Part shown: positions 1 to 9,264 of the stretch, in pieces
Numbering within the stretch: position 1 is the stretch's first letter
How the letters are laid out: each line of letters opens with the position of its first letter
Notes under the pieces: generated by a model
Told to the model about the DNA's origin: nothing
The model's database searches: none
What the model saw: the letters and a program-made list of their open reading frames with translations, nothing else
Program-made: the position numbers and the translations under genes
Source of the DNA: Limisphaera sp.
Lineage (GTDB): Bacteria > Verrucomicrobiota > Verrucomicrobiia > Limisphaerales > Limisphaeraceae
DNA: 64,000 nucleotides
NCBI GenBank assembly: GCA_025057755.1
Contig: JANWVC010000011.1
Coordinates: 54,550 to 118,549 of the forward strand
Reading direction: 5' to 3'

Positions 1-2
1 AG

Positions 3-635
3 CGCGTGGAGGTGGTATTAGAACAATGTGGCTTGACCGAGGTGCGCCGGCGTCTCATCGGTCAATTGTCCAAGGGGTATCGGCAGCGCGTGGGTCTGGC
101 TGATGCCTTGGTGCACGAGCCGGACCTGATCGTGCTGGACGAGCCCACCATTGGTTTGGATCCGCATCAAATTCGTTCGGTCCGGCGCTTGATCAAAGGG
201 CTGGCCGGGCGTCACACAGTGTTGTTGTCCACGCACATTTTGCCCGAGGCTGAGATGACGTGTCACCGCATGCTGATTCTGCTCGAGGGACGCGTACTGG
301 CCTCAGGCACGCCCGCGGAATTGGAACGGCGCTTGAGCGGCAGTCGGCAGGTGTTGGCGGAGATCGCAGCCCCGGAGGAGGGGTTAAGATCGTTTTGGAA
401 CGCGTGCCCGGAGGTCGCAGCCTGGGAGATGGCGCCGGCCGATGACGGTTTTCACCGCTGTCTGTTGATGCCGCGTGGTGACCAGGATTTACGGCCGCAG
501 GTGTACGCCTGGGTGCGTGAGCAGGGCTGGACATTGCGTGAGCTGAGCTGTCGTCGGTACTCGCTGGAGGACATTTACGTGCGGTTGACCGGCCAAGAGG
601 GAGGCGGAGCATCCGACGAAGACGAGGAAGATTGA
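3..635 (+). CDS. ABC transporter ATP-binding protein (5' end outside the window)
   Basis: This is the nucleotide-binding subunit of an ABC exporter; ATP hydrolysis at the inner membrane would drive the permease encoded next. Seen: the reading frame is open to the left edge, so the N terminus with Walker A is missing. What remains starts just before the ABC signature (LSKGYRQR, a variant of LSGGQ), followed by Walker B (LIVLDEP), the D-loop (GLDP) and the switch histidine (LLSTHI). A C-terminal accessory part of about 120 residues ends in a very acidic tail. The permease starts 4 bases after the stop and a GldG-like gene follows, the order seen for GldA-GldF-GldG, so GldA-type is the best class. 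The substrate cannot be read from the sequence. Confidence 0.93.
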   Translation, partial: RVEVVLEQCGLTEVRRRLIGQLSKGYRQRVGLADALVHEPDLIVLDEPTIGLDPHQIRSVRRLIKGLAGRHTVLLSTHILPEAEMTCHRMLILLEGRVLASGTPAELERRLSGSRQVLAEIAAPEEGLRSFWNACPEVAAWEMAPADDGFHRCLLMPRGDQDLRPQVYAWVREQGWTLRELSCRRYSLEDIYVRLTGQEGGGASDEDEED

Positions 636-639
636 GCAA

Positions 640-1392
640 ATGGCACAATTTTGGGTTTTGTTTCGACGCGAACTCGCCGCCTATTTGGTCACTTTGACGG
701 GTTGGGTGATCATGGCAGCGGTGGCGTTTTTGATCGGACTTAGTTTCGTAGATCTGATCCTGGCGGTGCGTCGTACGCCCCTGCCGCTGCATGTAACCGA
801 GGTCTTCTACCAAACGCCGTATTTTTGGATCATTGTGTTGTTCAGCGGCCCGGTGATCACAATGCGGTTGTTTGCACAAGAGCGCGCGGTCGGCACGTAT
901 GAAACGCTCATGACCAGCCCGGTCCGGGACGGCACCGTGGTGGCTGCCAAGTTTGGAGCCGCCATGGCATTTTATTTGATAGTGTGGGTTCCATTAATGG
1001 TTTGTGTGGGCTTGTTGAGGCTCTGGACGGGTGAGTCTCGCGCCTTGGAGTGGCCCTTGCTGGGCAGCACCTTTTTGGGCATTGCGTTGTTGGGCGGTTT
1101 GTTCCTGAGCATGGGTTGTTTCGCCTCGGCGTTGACTCGATCGCAGACCTTGGCGGCCATGGTGGCAGGTTTGTTGGGCGTCAGCCTGTTTTTACTGAGC
1201 TTTGCCGTGGATGGCGTCGAAGGGGAAGGGATGTGGTGGGTTCGGGTGCTCGGCGCCTTCACATTGGTGGATCACATGCGCGATTTCACTCGAGGAGTCG
1301 TGGATTTGCGACCCGTGGTATTGTACGGCAGCCTCATGTTGTTTTTCCTCTATCTGACGCTGCGCATGGTGGAGGGGCGCCAGTGGAAATAG
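640..1392 (+). CDS. ABC-2 type permease, GldF-like
   Basis: Membrane subunit of the ABC exporter whose ATPase lies 4 bases upstream. The 250-residue protein has six hydrophobic segments and a short cytosolic N terminus (FRRELAAYL), as in ABC-2 permeases. The stretch around residues 85-100 (FAQERAVGTYETLMTSPVRD) is the cytosolic coupling region typical of NosY/GldF-type subunits. The length matches GldF. Gene order (ATPase, permease, GldG-like auxiliary protein) supports a GldFG-like assembly. In Bacteroidetes that complex serves gliding and secretion, but homologues in non-gliding phyla have no settled substrate, so gliding should not be assumed here. Confidence 0.92.
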   Translation: MAQFWVLFRRELAAYLVTLTGWVIMAAVAFLIGLSFVDLILAVRRTPLPLHVTEVFYQTPYFWIIVLFSGPVITMRLFAQERAVGTYETLMTSPVRDGTVVAAKFGAAMAFYLIVWVPLMVCVGLLRLWTGESRALEWPLLGSTFLGIALLGGLFLSMGCFASALTRSQTLAAMVAGLLGVSLFLLSFAVDGVEGEGMWWVRVLGAFTLVDHMRDFTRGVVDLRPVVLYGSLMLFFLYLTLRMVEGRQWK

Positions 1393-1399
1393 GACCGTC

Positions 1400-2884
1400 A
1401 TGGAGCACGAGTCCAAAGGGCAACCTTCTTTTTCAGCAAGACGGCGTTGGATTGGCCGGCTGCGGGTGGTGCTGGGAACCACGGCGGTGGTGGCTCTGGT
1501 GGTCATGGCCAATTACCTGGCGGTGCGTCATCCGGTGCGATGGTATGTAACCCCGGATACGGAGTTGCGGTTGTCGCCCCAAACGCTTTCGGTCTTGCGC
1601 AGCATCACCAACGAGGTGCGCGTCACGGTCTTTTACGATCGGGAAGATCCGATGTACTCGATGGTAACTGCCTTGTTGCGTGAATACGAGTTAATCAACC
1701 CACGGATTCGGGTGCGGACGGTCGATTACGTGCGCGAAGCCGGCGCGGCGCAACAGGTATTTGCGGAGTATCAACTGGCCGGCGCCACCAATAAGAACCT
1801 GGTGCTGTTTGATTGCCAGGGGCGGGTGATGCGCCTCGACGGCCGCATGCTTGCCCAGTTCACGTTGGAGCCAATCGCAGGCGGGTCGGAACCGGAATTT
1901 GCCCGGCGTCCTGTAGCGTTTCACGGCGAGCGTGCGTTCACCTCGGCTCTGCTGGCTGTGACCATGAGCCGACCTTTGCGCGCGTTTTTCCTGACCGGTC
2001 ATGAAGAACATGACCCGGACAGTGCCCACGAGACGGTGGGGTACCAGCGTTTCGCGAATTTGTTAAGGCAGAATTGTATTGTGCCTGCCACATTTTCGCT
2101 GGAAGGCACCAATCTGGTACCGGAAGATTGTCATCTGTTGATCGTGGCCGGTCCGCTGCGACCGTTGCCCGAACCGGTGCTCCAAAAGCTTGATCAATAT
2201 TTGCAGCAGGGAGGCCGAATGCTGGTGTTGTTAAACAGCTACGGGCTCTCCCGGGCGTCCGGATTGGAATCCTTGCTGGCTCGGTGGGGGGTGGAAATCA
2301 CCTTATGGCCGGTATCGGATCGTGATCACACGATAACGGGTCAGGATTTGAAAGTGATTCGCTTCGGACGCCATCCCGTGGTGGAGCCGTTGTTGGAAGG
2401 AGGCGCACCGGCGGCTTTGCACTTATGGCGGCCGCGTGCTGTGAGTCGCCTGGCAGTTTCCGCGGCCAAACCGGAGGGACTCACCGTCACGGAGCTTGCT
2501 TACAGTGGCGAACGCAGCGTGTTGATGGGTGCCGGAGCCGGCGCGCGAGGCCCCTTTTCTCTGGCGGTGGCGGTGGAAAAAGGTGCCGTCCCCGGAGTGG
2601 TGACAAGTCGCGGCAACACGCGCATTGTCGTGGTGGGGGATTCGTTTTTCCTGGCCAATCAGTTGATCGAATCGGTGAACAATGCGGACTTTGGTGCGTT
2701 TGCGGTGAACTGGTTGCTGGACCGGCAGTTTTTGTTGCATCCGTTAAGCCCGCGACCTGTTCGGGAATTTCGAGTGACTCTTAGCGCTCGTCAGATGCGG
2801 GCCTTGCAATGGACGTTCTTGGCAGGGATGCCGGCGGGATTGTTGTTGATTGGTCTGGTCATTTGGTGGCGACGCCGTAGCTGA
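1400..2884 (+). CDS. GldG-family ABC transporter auxiliary protein
   Basis: A 494-residue protein anchored by one N-terminal membrane helix (about residues 20-42) and one C-terminal helix (about 468-490) followed by basic residues, leaving a large periplasmic domain. This is the architecture of GldG / ABC_transp_aux proteins. The periplasmic part has the alternating strand-helix pattern of that domain, including VTVFYDREDPMYS near residue 75 and a DCHLLIVAGP segment. The start is the ATG at 1400, 7 bases after the permease stop, with AGGA at 1392-1395 as a ribosome-binding site. It probably forms the periplasmic extension of the exporter encoded upstream. The identity of the family is clear; its molecular job in this phylum is not known. 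Confidence 0.9.
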   Translation: MEHESKGQPSFSARRRWIGRLRVVLGTTAVVALVVMANYLAVRHPVRWYVTPDTELRLSPQTLSVLRSITNEVRVTVFYDREDPMYSMVTALLREYELINPRIRVRTVDYVREAGAAQQVFAEYQLAGATNKNLVLFDCQGRVMRLDGRMLAQFTLEPIAGGSEPEFARRPVAFHGERAFTSALLAVTMSRPLRAFFLTGHEEHDPDSAHETVGYQRFANLLRQNCIVPATFSLEGTNLVPEDCHLLIVAGPLRPLPEPVLQKLDQYLQQGGRMLVLLNSYGLSRASGLESLLARWGVEITLWPVSDRDHTITGQDLKVIRFGRHPVVEPLLEGGAPAALHLWRPRAVSRLAVSAAKPEGLTVTELAYSGERSVLMGAGAGARGPFSLAVAVEKGAVPGVVTSRGNTRIVVVGDSFFLANQLIESVNNADFGAFAVNWLLDRQFLLHPLSPRPVREFRVTLSARQMRALQWTFLAGMPAGLLLIGLVIWWRRRS

Positions 2885-3027
2885 GGGTTCGAAGAGATGG
2901 AGATCGGGAGGCAGCTGGGTCGACAGGCTTGTGGATCGGATGAAATGTTCGAAGGCGACGACCATCATGCCACGCCGGGCGCAGGGCGTTTCGCGAACAG
3001 AACTTGGGACGAAATCCAGCGGGAGCC

Positions 3028-4824
3028 ATGAACGCAAAATTCACAGAAATATGGTTGGTACTGGCCGCGGCTCTGCTGGGCTTCATTTTACTGGTCGAAC
3101 GTAAGTGGGAACGACCAGAGAAGGGACCGCGGGCGTTGTTGCCCGGGTTTAACCCGGAAGAGGTTCTGGCCGTAGAGGTGCATGGGCCGGGCCGACCCTT
3201 GGTGCGAGCGGAACGAAAGGAGGGCAGATGGTGGCTTGTGGAACCTGTTCGGGATCCAGCGAATGGAGAGCGTATCGAAGCGCTGTGTTGGGCGCTGGCC
3301 TCTGAGCCGGTTCAAACGGCGTTGGGTCGGGCCGAGCTGCTGGCCAGACCAGAGGCTCTGGAGGAGTTTGGACTGGAAACACCGGTGGTGACCTTGCGTC
3401 TGTGGATGCCGGACCGTGTTGCGCAAATTCAATTTGGTCATCGGACAGCCCCGGGCGATCAGGTGTTTGTGCAATTGGTGGGTGCAGACGAAGTTTGGGT
3501 GGTCAGTTCCGAGATCCTACGGGGGTTGGCCGAGCGGCCTGAAGACTGGCGCGAACGCCGGTGGTTTGACTTTGGCAGGGACGCCTTTGACCGGTTGGTG
3601 GTGAGCAACCGTTGGGGCCGATTTGCGCTGGAAAGGCAACCCAGCTCCAAAGACTGGTGGCTGACGGAGCCGTTGCGGGCGCGAGCCGACTCGGATCGGA
3701 TCGAAGCCCTTTGTCGAGAGTTGGTGGAGTTGAAGGTAGCGAGCTTTGAATCCGAAGCGACCGAGGCGGATCTTGAACTGTACGGTCTGCAACCACCCGT
3801 GTGGATGCTAAGTTTGTTCCACGGCACTAATGCGGTGGGACGCTTCGAATTTGGCCGAACTGCAACGAACCGAGACGATTTGGTGTACGGTCGGCAGGAG
3901 GGCCGGGGTGTGATTGTTACCCTGCCCGCAAAACCGATGGAACCGTGGCAAGTGGCCCACACAGAGTTTCGGGACCGCCGGTTGTTGCGATGGAGAGAGC
4001 CGGTGGCTGCGATTGAATTCCTGGGTGAGAACAGTTTTGCCGTTCATCGCTTACCGGGGCAATGGCGACTGTTGCCCTCAGACCTGCCGGCGGATCCAGC
4101 CTTAGTTGAAGCTGTCCTGGCCCAATTGGAGCGTCTTGAGATTAGCGAGTTTGTCAAAGACGTCGTCATTGAACCGGACCTGATGCGGTACGGACTGGCG
4201 CCACCGGCCCGGCATATTGTGTTGCGTCGCGCTTCCAGCGGGACGGGCGATGCCACTCAGACGGTTCTGGGGGAGATTCAGTTGGGCCTTATGCAGGAGG
4301 GCAAGGTGTACGTGCGGAGGCCGGATGAACCGGCTGTGTACGCAGTATCGGCGGCCGAGGTGAGCAGGTTGCCGAAAGCCCTGTACCAACTGCGTGATCG
4401 TCGCATTTGGCGTCTGGACGAGACCCGGGTTGCCACTGTTCGCATCCAAGAGGGAGCCCGCCGGTGGGATTTGGTACGACACGGCGACTATGCCTATGCA
4501 CTGGCACCGGGATCGCAGGGTGTGATCAACAGTTTGGCAGTGGGCGAGGCCGTGCGCGCACTTTGTGAATTGGACGCGGTTGCATGGCTTGGAGTTGGTG
4601 AAGAGGCACTTCGAGAACACGAATTGGACCAAGGGACGTGGTCTGTGACACTTCACTTGACAGACGGTCAGGATTTAACCGTGATTTTCGGGCGGCCACG
4701 GCCCGAGTTGCCCCTGCTGGGCGTGGTGCGTCTGGAGGGCAACCCTTGGGTTTTCCTAACTTCTCCTGTGGTTCAAGAACTGGTGTGGGCTTATTTGAAG
4801 CTGCCCGCCATACCGCCACCCTGA
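3028..4824 (+). CDS. DUF4340 domain-containing membrane-anchored protein
   Basis: A 598-residue protein with an N-terminal membrane helix (about residues 7-23) and a long periplasmic region made of related beta-rich units of about 150 residues. The recurring phrase of the type 'WWLVEP.R..A....IEALC' appears near residues 65 and 215, and 'FGR/FGH' strand motifs follow each, which is the DUF4340 signature. A TTG lies 24 bases earlier, but the ATG at 3028 preceded by GGGAG and leading directly into the signal anchor is preferred. DUF4340 genes commonly follow GldG-type genes, and that is the context here. I infer an envelope component that works with the exporter; no catalytic motif is visible. 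Confidence 0.88.
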   Translation: MNAKFTEIWLVLAAALLGFILLVERKWERPEKGPRALLPGFNPEEVLAVEVHGPGRPLVRAERKEGRWWLVEPVRDPANGERIEALCWALASEPVQTALGRAELLARPEALEEFGLETPVVTLRLWMPDRVAQIQFGHRTAPGDQVFVQLVGADEVWVVSSEILRGLAERPEDWRERRWFDFGRDAFDRLVVSNRWGRFALERQPSSKDWWLTEPLRARADSDRIEALCRELVELKVASFESEATEADLELYGLQPPVWMLSLFHGTNAVGRFEFGRTATNRDDLVYGRQEGRGVIVTLPAKPMEPWQVAHTEFRDRRLLRWREPVAAIEFLGENSFAVHRLPGQWRLLPSDLPADPALVEAVLAQLERLEISEFVKDVVIEPDLMRYGLAPPARHIVLRRASSGTGDATQTVLGEIQLGLMQEGKVYVRRPDEPAVYAVSAAEVSRLPKALYQLRDRRIWRLDETRVATVRIQEGARRWDLVRHGDYAYALAPGSQGVINSLAVGEAVRALCELDAVAWLGVGEEALREHELDQGTWSVTLHLTDGQDLTVIFGRPRPELPLLGVVRLEGNPWVFLTSPVVQELVWAYLKLPAIPPP

Positions 4825-4831
4825 GGAAAGC

Positions 4832-7800
4832 ATGGCCAGCCGTTTATGGCGTAGAGTGGGCCGTGGCTGTCGGCTGGCGTTCCGAGCTTGTCGCTGGCTT
4901 TTCTGGGCCTTGCTGCTGGTGTTGCTCGGGACATTGCTTTTGCTGGATCACGTCGGCTTGCCCGCAAGTTGGAAAACCGTTTTGCAGGAACAGGTTCGTC
5001 GTCAGGGTTTGGATTTGGAGTTCGCACGGCTTCGGTTGCGACTCATCTCCGGAGTTGTTGCCGATCACGTGTTGGTACGGCCCACGGGCGAGGGGACTGT
5101 CCCACGGTTGGAAGCAGAGCAGGTCCGATTGGATCTCAACTTCGGCGATCTGTTTCGGGGCCGGTTCTCAGTCGAAGGGTTGGACATTGTTAAAGGCCGT
5201 TTCATAGGCGGTCAGGATGTTACGACATCCGATCGGTTCCCCTGGCCGGTGGATCAGATCCAGGCCCGAGTATTGTTCTTGCCTGATGGCACTTGGGAGC
5301 TGCAAGAATTCCGCGCAAAGGCCGGCCCGATTCGCTGCACTCTTTCGGGCCGACTCCGGCAAGCGATCGGCCTACGGCAATGGCCTCATCTGGCTTTGAG
5401 GCCCAAGGTCCCCGCAGGCGAAGGAGATTCGGCATCGCAACTCAGCCGCTCGTGGAGACAATGGTGGGCGCAATGGGATGTGTCGGAGCCAGTCGAACTG
5501 CGAGGCCGTTTTGAAATTGATGCGCTCCATCCGGAGACACTCGAGCTACAGTTGCAAGTCCGGGCGCCGCGGGTGTCGAGCCCACGAGTTCGTCTCGAAA
5601 GGCTCTGGATCAGGGCGATGACCAAACCCGGTGTATCGAAGCCCTCTGCTCCTACTCGGCTTCCGAGTTGGCAAGTGGAACTGCAAGCTGTTGAGGCAAC
5701 CATGCCGGACGTACGTGCGGAACAATTGCGAAAATTACGGATCCGCTTGGAGGCTGAACCTTCGGCAGAAGAGCCGCTCTGGCACGTGACGGGAACCGGG
5801 GAGGTTGAAACGGTGCGTGCCCTCTGGGGCAAGCTTACCCGGCTCCGAGTGGAGACACATGCTGTAGCCTCGCCCACGCCGTTTTCCTTGACTTGGCTGC
5901 GTTGGCAGGTGACAGCCGAAGAGGTTGAAACCGACCTGGCTCGAATCGAGTCTTTGCACCTGAGCGGTGAGGGGCAACCGCGTCTCTCAACCGGGCCGAC
6001 TTTGGAAGCAGAACCTTGGCGATGGTGGGCTTCGTGGCAGTTCTCAACCTCCGGTCGGGTCGACCGCGTCGCCCTCCCGGATTTGACTCTGCATGCGTTG
6101 GAGTGGCATTTACAATGGCATGCCCCTGAGCTGGTGCTGGAACACTTGGTGATGCATTTCCCCTCCGGTCCGGTGTCCGCTGAGGCACGCTTCCGCGCAG
6201 ATTCGGATGAGTTGCAAGTGCGCCTCCACGCAGAGGCGGATCCACGCCATTTCGACCGGTGGTTGACTGAACGTTCACGCCGTTGGCTCGATCAGTTTCA
6301 GTGGGATCAGCCTCCGCGCATCGAGACCGAGGCTCGTGTCAAGTTGCCGGCCTGGCCGTGGCAGAGTACGGCCTGGTCGGAAGTGTGGCGTTCCGGTATA
6401 AGCCTGGCCGGCCACATCGAGCTCTTGCAAGCCAGATATCGCGGCTTCAAAGCCGAACGGGTCAGCACACATTTTCATTATGAAAACGGGACCTGGCGCT
6501 TTTCGGATCTGATTGTGCAACGACCGGATGGCCAGGTGCAGGCCGATTACCGGGTGCGTCCCTGGGAGCGCGATTATCAATGGCGGTTCCGCTGGCAATT
6601 GCCACTCGAGGCGGTTGCACCCTTGTTGGGGTCGAACCAGCTGCATTGGCTGACGTTTTACCGCGGTCAATATCCCATCCTGGTCGAGGGAGAGGTCCGC
6701 GGCGCTTTCTTACAGCCCGAAAGCGTAGCCGGAGAATGCCGCATCGTCTGCACGAATTTCCTAATTCGCGACCTGCCCGTGGACCGCTTCGAAGCGATGC
6801 TCGGCTACACCAACGGTCGCTTGCGTCTACTCGAGCCGCGATTGGAACGGGCGGAAGGCCGCATGACGGCGCAGGGCCTGACGTTGGATTTTGCAACTCA
6901 ACACGTACATTTTACCAACCTCCTTTGCCACGACGGAATCGACAAGGTGGCCGCCGCCATTGGCCCCAGAACAGCCCGGGTGCTGGCGCCGTACCGGTTT
7001 GAGACACCGCCGCTGCTTCACCTTGAGGGAACCGTGCCATTCCGCGGCATGCAGGGAGCTGACCTAAGAGTGACCGTGGACGGGAAGGCCTTCCGTTGGT
7101 GGCGGTTGAATCTGGCCGGCGTGCGCGGCAACATTCATTGGAAAGATCATCAGATTTGCCTCACCAACGTTCAGGCCCAGGGCTACGGGGGGCGATTGGC
7201 AGGATGGGCGTGGTTCGACGAATCCGCCGCGGTAGGAACCGATTTTCGATACGAACTCACAGCTACGGAGATCGATTTGTCGGCGCTGATGCGGGATCTT
7301 CAGCCAAAACCAAGTCGAGTGGAAGGCCTCCTGGATCTGCACCTCGTGATGCATCACGGCAATACCGCGGATTGGCGCACATGGAACGGTTCGGGCGAAG
7401 CCGTTTTACGCGACGGCTGGCTTTGGTCCATCCCCGTGTTCGGAGTTCTATCTGCGCCGCTGGATGCGCTGGTTCCCGGATTAGGCCGCAGTCGGGTCAC
7501 AAGTGGACGAGCCTCTTTCAGCATCACCCACGGCGTCCTACGGTCCGAGGACCTGGAATGTCGGGCTGCGGCCATGCGGCTGCTCTATCGTGGTCAATTA
7601 GGACTGGATGGGCGGTTGGACGCTGTAGTTCAGGCCGAGTTGTTGCGAGACACGTGGCTTGTGGGGCGTGTCCTCAGCCTGGCACTCTGGCCGGTCAGTA
7701 AGGTGTTTGAATGCCGCATCACAGGCACCTTGGCTGAGCCAAAGGTCGAGCTCTTGCATGTGCCTCGAGTCCTGACCATTCCCTTGCGCCCGTTGCAGAC

Positions 7801-7849
7801 GCTGCGAGATTGGTTGGAATCGCCGCATTCATCGTCGGCACAACCTTGA
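4832..7849 (+). CDS. Large AsmA-like / TamB-like envelope protein
   Basis: A 1005-residue protein with a basic N terminus and a single membrane helix (about residues 18-38), then a long periplasmic region of repeating beta-strand units. The start of the mature part (LGLDLEF-type phrase followed by R-L-R-L and an LVSG-like turn) resembles AsmA and DUF3971 proteins. The C-terminal 200 residues contain the AsmA_2-like pattern: VEGLLDLHLVMHH, then GSGEAVLRDGWLWSIPVFG, then GRASFSITHGVL. AsmA-like proteins are now regarded as bridges that move lipid between the inner and outer membranes; that is family knowledge, not visible here. GGAAAG at 4825-4830 precedes the ATG, 7 bases after the DUF4340 stop, so it is likely co-transcribed with the exporter cluster. 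Confidence 0.85.
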   Translation: MASRLWRRVGRGCRLAFRACRWLFWALLLVLLGTLLLLDHVGLPASWKTVLQEQVRRQGLDLEFARLRLRLISGVVADHVLVRPTGEGTVPRLEAEQVRLDLNFGDLFRGRFSVEGLDIVKGRFIGGQDVTTSDRFPWPVDQIQARVLFLPDGTWELQEFRAKAGPIRCTLSGRLRQAIGLRQWPHLALRPKVPAGEGDSASQLSRSWRQWWAQWDVSEPVELRGRFEIDALHPETLELQLQVRAPRVSSPRVRLERLWIRAMTKPGVSKPSAPTRLPSWQVELQAVEATMPDVRAEQLRKLRIRLEAEPSAEEPLWHVTGTGEVETVRALWGKLTRLRVETHAVASPTPFSLTWLRWQVTAEEVETDLARIESLHLSGEGQPRLSTGPTLEAEPWRWWASWQFSTSGRVDRVALPDLTLHALEWHLQWHAPELVLEHLVMHFPSGPVSAEARFRADSDELQVRLHAEADPRHFDRWLTERSRRWLDQFQWDQPPRIETEARVKLPAWPWQSTAWSEVWRSGISLAGHIELLQARYRGFKAERVSTHFHYENGTWRFSDLIVQRPDGQVQADYRVRPWERDYQWRFRWQLPLEAVAPLLGSNQLHWLTFYRGQYPILVEGEVRGAFLQPESVAGECRIVCTNFLIRDLPVDRFEAMLGYTNGRLRLLEPRLERAEGRMTAQGLTLDFATQHVHFTNLLCHDGIDKVAAAIGPRTARVLAPYRFETPPLLHLEGTVPFRGMQGADLRVTVDGKAFRWWRLNLAGVRGNIHWKDHQICLTNVQAQGYGGRLAGWAWFDESAAVGTDFRYELTATEIDLSALMRDLQPKPSRVEGLLDLHLVMHHGNTADWRTWNGSGEAVLRDGWLWSIPVFGVLSAPLDALVPGLGRSRVTSGRASFSITHGVLRSEDLECRAAAMRLLYRGQLGLDGRLDAVVQAELLRDTWLVGRVLSLALWPVSKVFECRITGTLAEPKVELLHVPRVLTIPLRPLQTLRDWLESPHSSSAQP

Positions 7850-8005
7850 AATCCCTCGGGATCAACGGAGGCTTGCGACACTTGGCGGTGGTTCCCACCG
7901 GTGCAATGGATGGGATGGCGGTTGGTTGTGGCAAACGGAGACTTCTTTACGTGGTTGGATGAAGAGCAGAACGGTGCATAAAACTTAATCGGGAGGAGAG
8001 AACCT

Positions 8006-8347
8006 ATGCGTACGATCAATCCCTGGTGGCTCCTATGGCTGGCGATTCTGTCAGAGGTCGTGGGTACCTTGGCATTGAAAACCTCGGAGGGCTTCACCCG
8101 GTGGCGCGCTTCTGTCTTGGTAGTGGTCGGGTACGGCCTTGCATTTTATGCGTTGGCCATGGCTTTACGCTCGATTCCGGTAGGTGTGGCCTACGCAATT
8201 TGGTCGGGTGCCGGCCTGGCTTTGGTTGCGCTGGCCGATTGGTGGCTGTTTGGCCAGAAACTCGATTTATCCGCGGTTTTTGGGTTGGCGTTGATCTTGG
8301 CTGGAATCGTAGTGCTCCAGTGTTTTTCCAAAGCCACTTCCACCTGA
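8006..8347 (+). CDS. Small multidrug resistance (SMR) efflux protein, EmrE-like
   Basis: A 113-residue, four-helix inner-membrane protein of the SMR family, which exchanges protons for cationic compounds. The essential membrane glutamate is present (E17 in LSEVVGT), as are the GFTR turn after helix 1 and the AYAIWSG motif in helix 3 (W66). These and the GQKLDL turn before helix 4 are closer to EmrE/Qac pumps than to Gdx-type guanidinium exporters. I saw no guanidine riboswitch in the 156 bases upstream. GGGAGGAG at 7991-7998 is a strong ribosome-binding site. It is a stand-alone gene; most SMR proteins act as dual-topology homodimers. Confidence 0.93.
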   Translation: MRTINPWWLLWLAILSEVVGTLALKTSEGFTRWRASVLVVVGYGLAFYALAMALRSIPVGVAYAIWSGAGLALVALADWWLFGQKLDLSAVFGLALILAGIVVLQCFSKATST

Positions 8348-8970
8348 CTCGCGCCAGTGGAAGAGCTAAGCTTTAAATCGTCGCATAGACAGGTCGACAA
8401 AGCAAGGGGAAAGCCGTCGAGTTACCTGGGGCTGGAGGAGGCCTAGAGAAGGCTAAGGGAACATCAAGAAGTTCATACAACAGGAAAGGAACTTGCGGTT
8501 GTGCCGAGCCCAAGCGTTGGCAACGCACGCAAGACCTGCGCACGTTGGACGAGGGACCGTGGGGAGCACTACGCGAGTTGGGCCGACTGCATATGCGGCA
8601 ACACCCCCGGGATGAAACCCCTTCCCAGACAAGAGTGGCCTGATCTTCCGTGCATGCTCCAATTCATTAGCGGCATCCAAGTGTCGGGTCCCGGGAATTT
8701 GGCGCCACCGTCTGCGGTGGCCCAGGCCATCTCGTGACCAAGATTCGGCCATAGTGTGGGGATTGGGTTTGAATGCTGTTTTTCCTCGCAGACAATCAAA
8801 CAGTAGGACGGCTGACGGCATGGGACGCTACGCGTTGGGATCGTTGTGGCTTTGATCCTCATCAGGACTTTCATGAAAGTTGCGGTTGTGAATTTTGGCT
8901 GGCGAGCGGAACCTCCCTGCCGGCATGATGCACGCGCAATTTCGTGGCGAAAGCCGCCAGGTAGAGACGC
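8348..8970. other. Intergenic stretch without a supported gene
   Basis: About 620 bases between the SMR gene and purS. Open frames exist on both strands, but none carries a recognisable domain, a good ribosome-binding site and coherent composition together. A purine-rich run (8430-8470) and several short inverted repeats are present. I did not recognise a riboswitch or a tRNA. The promoter for purS is expected at the right end. Confidence 0.5.
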
Positions 8971-9216
8971 ATGAAAGCACGCATTATTGTGACGCCCAAA
9001 AAGGCGGTGGTGGATCCGCAGGGCAAAACAGTGCAGAATGCTTTGGCCCACCTCGGTTATACCGGGGTGCGCGCGGTGCACGTGGGCAAGTATATTGAGA
9101 TCGAGCTGGAACCGGGTACGGACCGGGCCGCGGCTCAAAGGGCGCTCGAGGACGCTTGTCGAAAGTTCCTGAGCAATCCGATCATCGAGGATTATTATTT
9201 GGAAATTTTGGATTGA
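8971..9216 (+). CDS. purS: Phosphoribosylformylglycinamidine synthase subunit PurS
   Basis: The small 81-residue subunit of the three-part FGAM synthase (PurS, PurQ, small PurL), which converts FGAR, ATP and glutamine to FGAM in purine synthesis. The sequence shows the PurS hallmarks: an N-terminal strand (KARIIVTPK), DPQGKTVQNALAHLGY, and VRVGK-like VHVGKYIEIEL. The length is typical. purQ follows 48 bases downstream; purL is not in the window. PurS is thought to help pass ammonia from PurQ to PurL. Confidence 0.95.
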   Translation: MKARIIVTPKKAVVDPQGKTVQNALAHLGYTGVRAVHVGKYIEIELEPGTDRAAAQRALEDACRKFLSNPIIEDYYLEILD

Positions 9217-9264
9217 ACCCATGCAGACTGCGGCTCAACTGCGCCGGATCCGTCAGCCGATGCC

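Noticed and set aside
7850..8005. Possible guanidine riboswitch before the SMR gene
   Set aside because: No match to the conserved cores of the known guanidine classes, and the protein is EmrE-like rather than Gdx-like.
8569..9222. 217-codon frame on the minus strand upstream of and across purS
   Set aside because: Overlaps purS in antisense and has no coherent domain.
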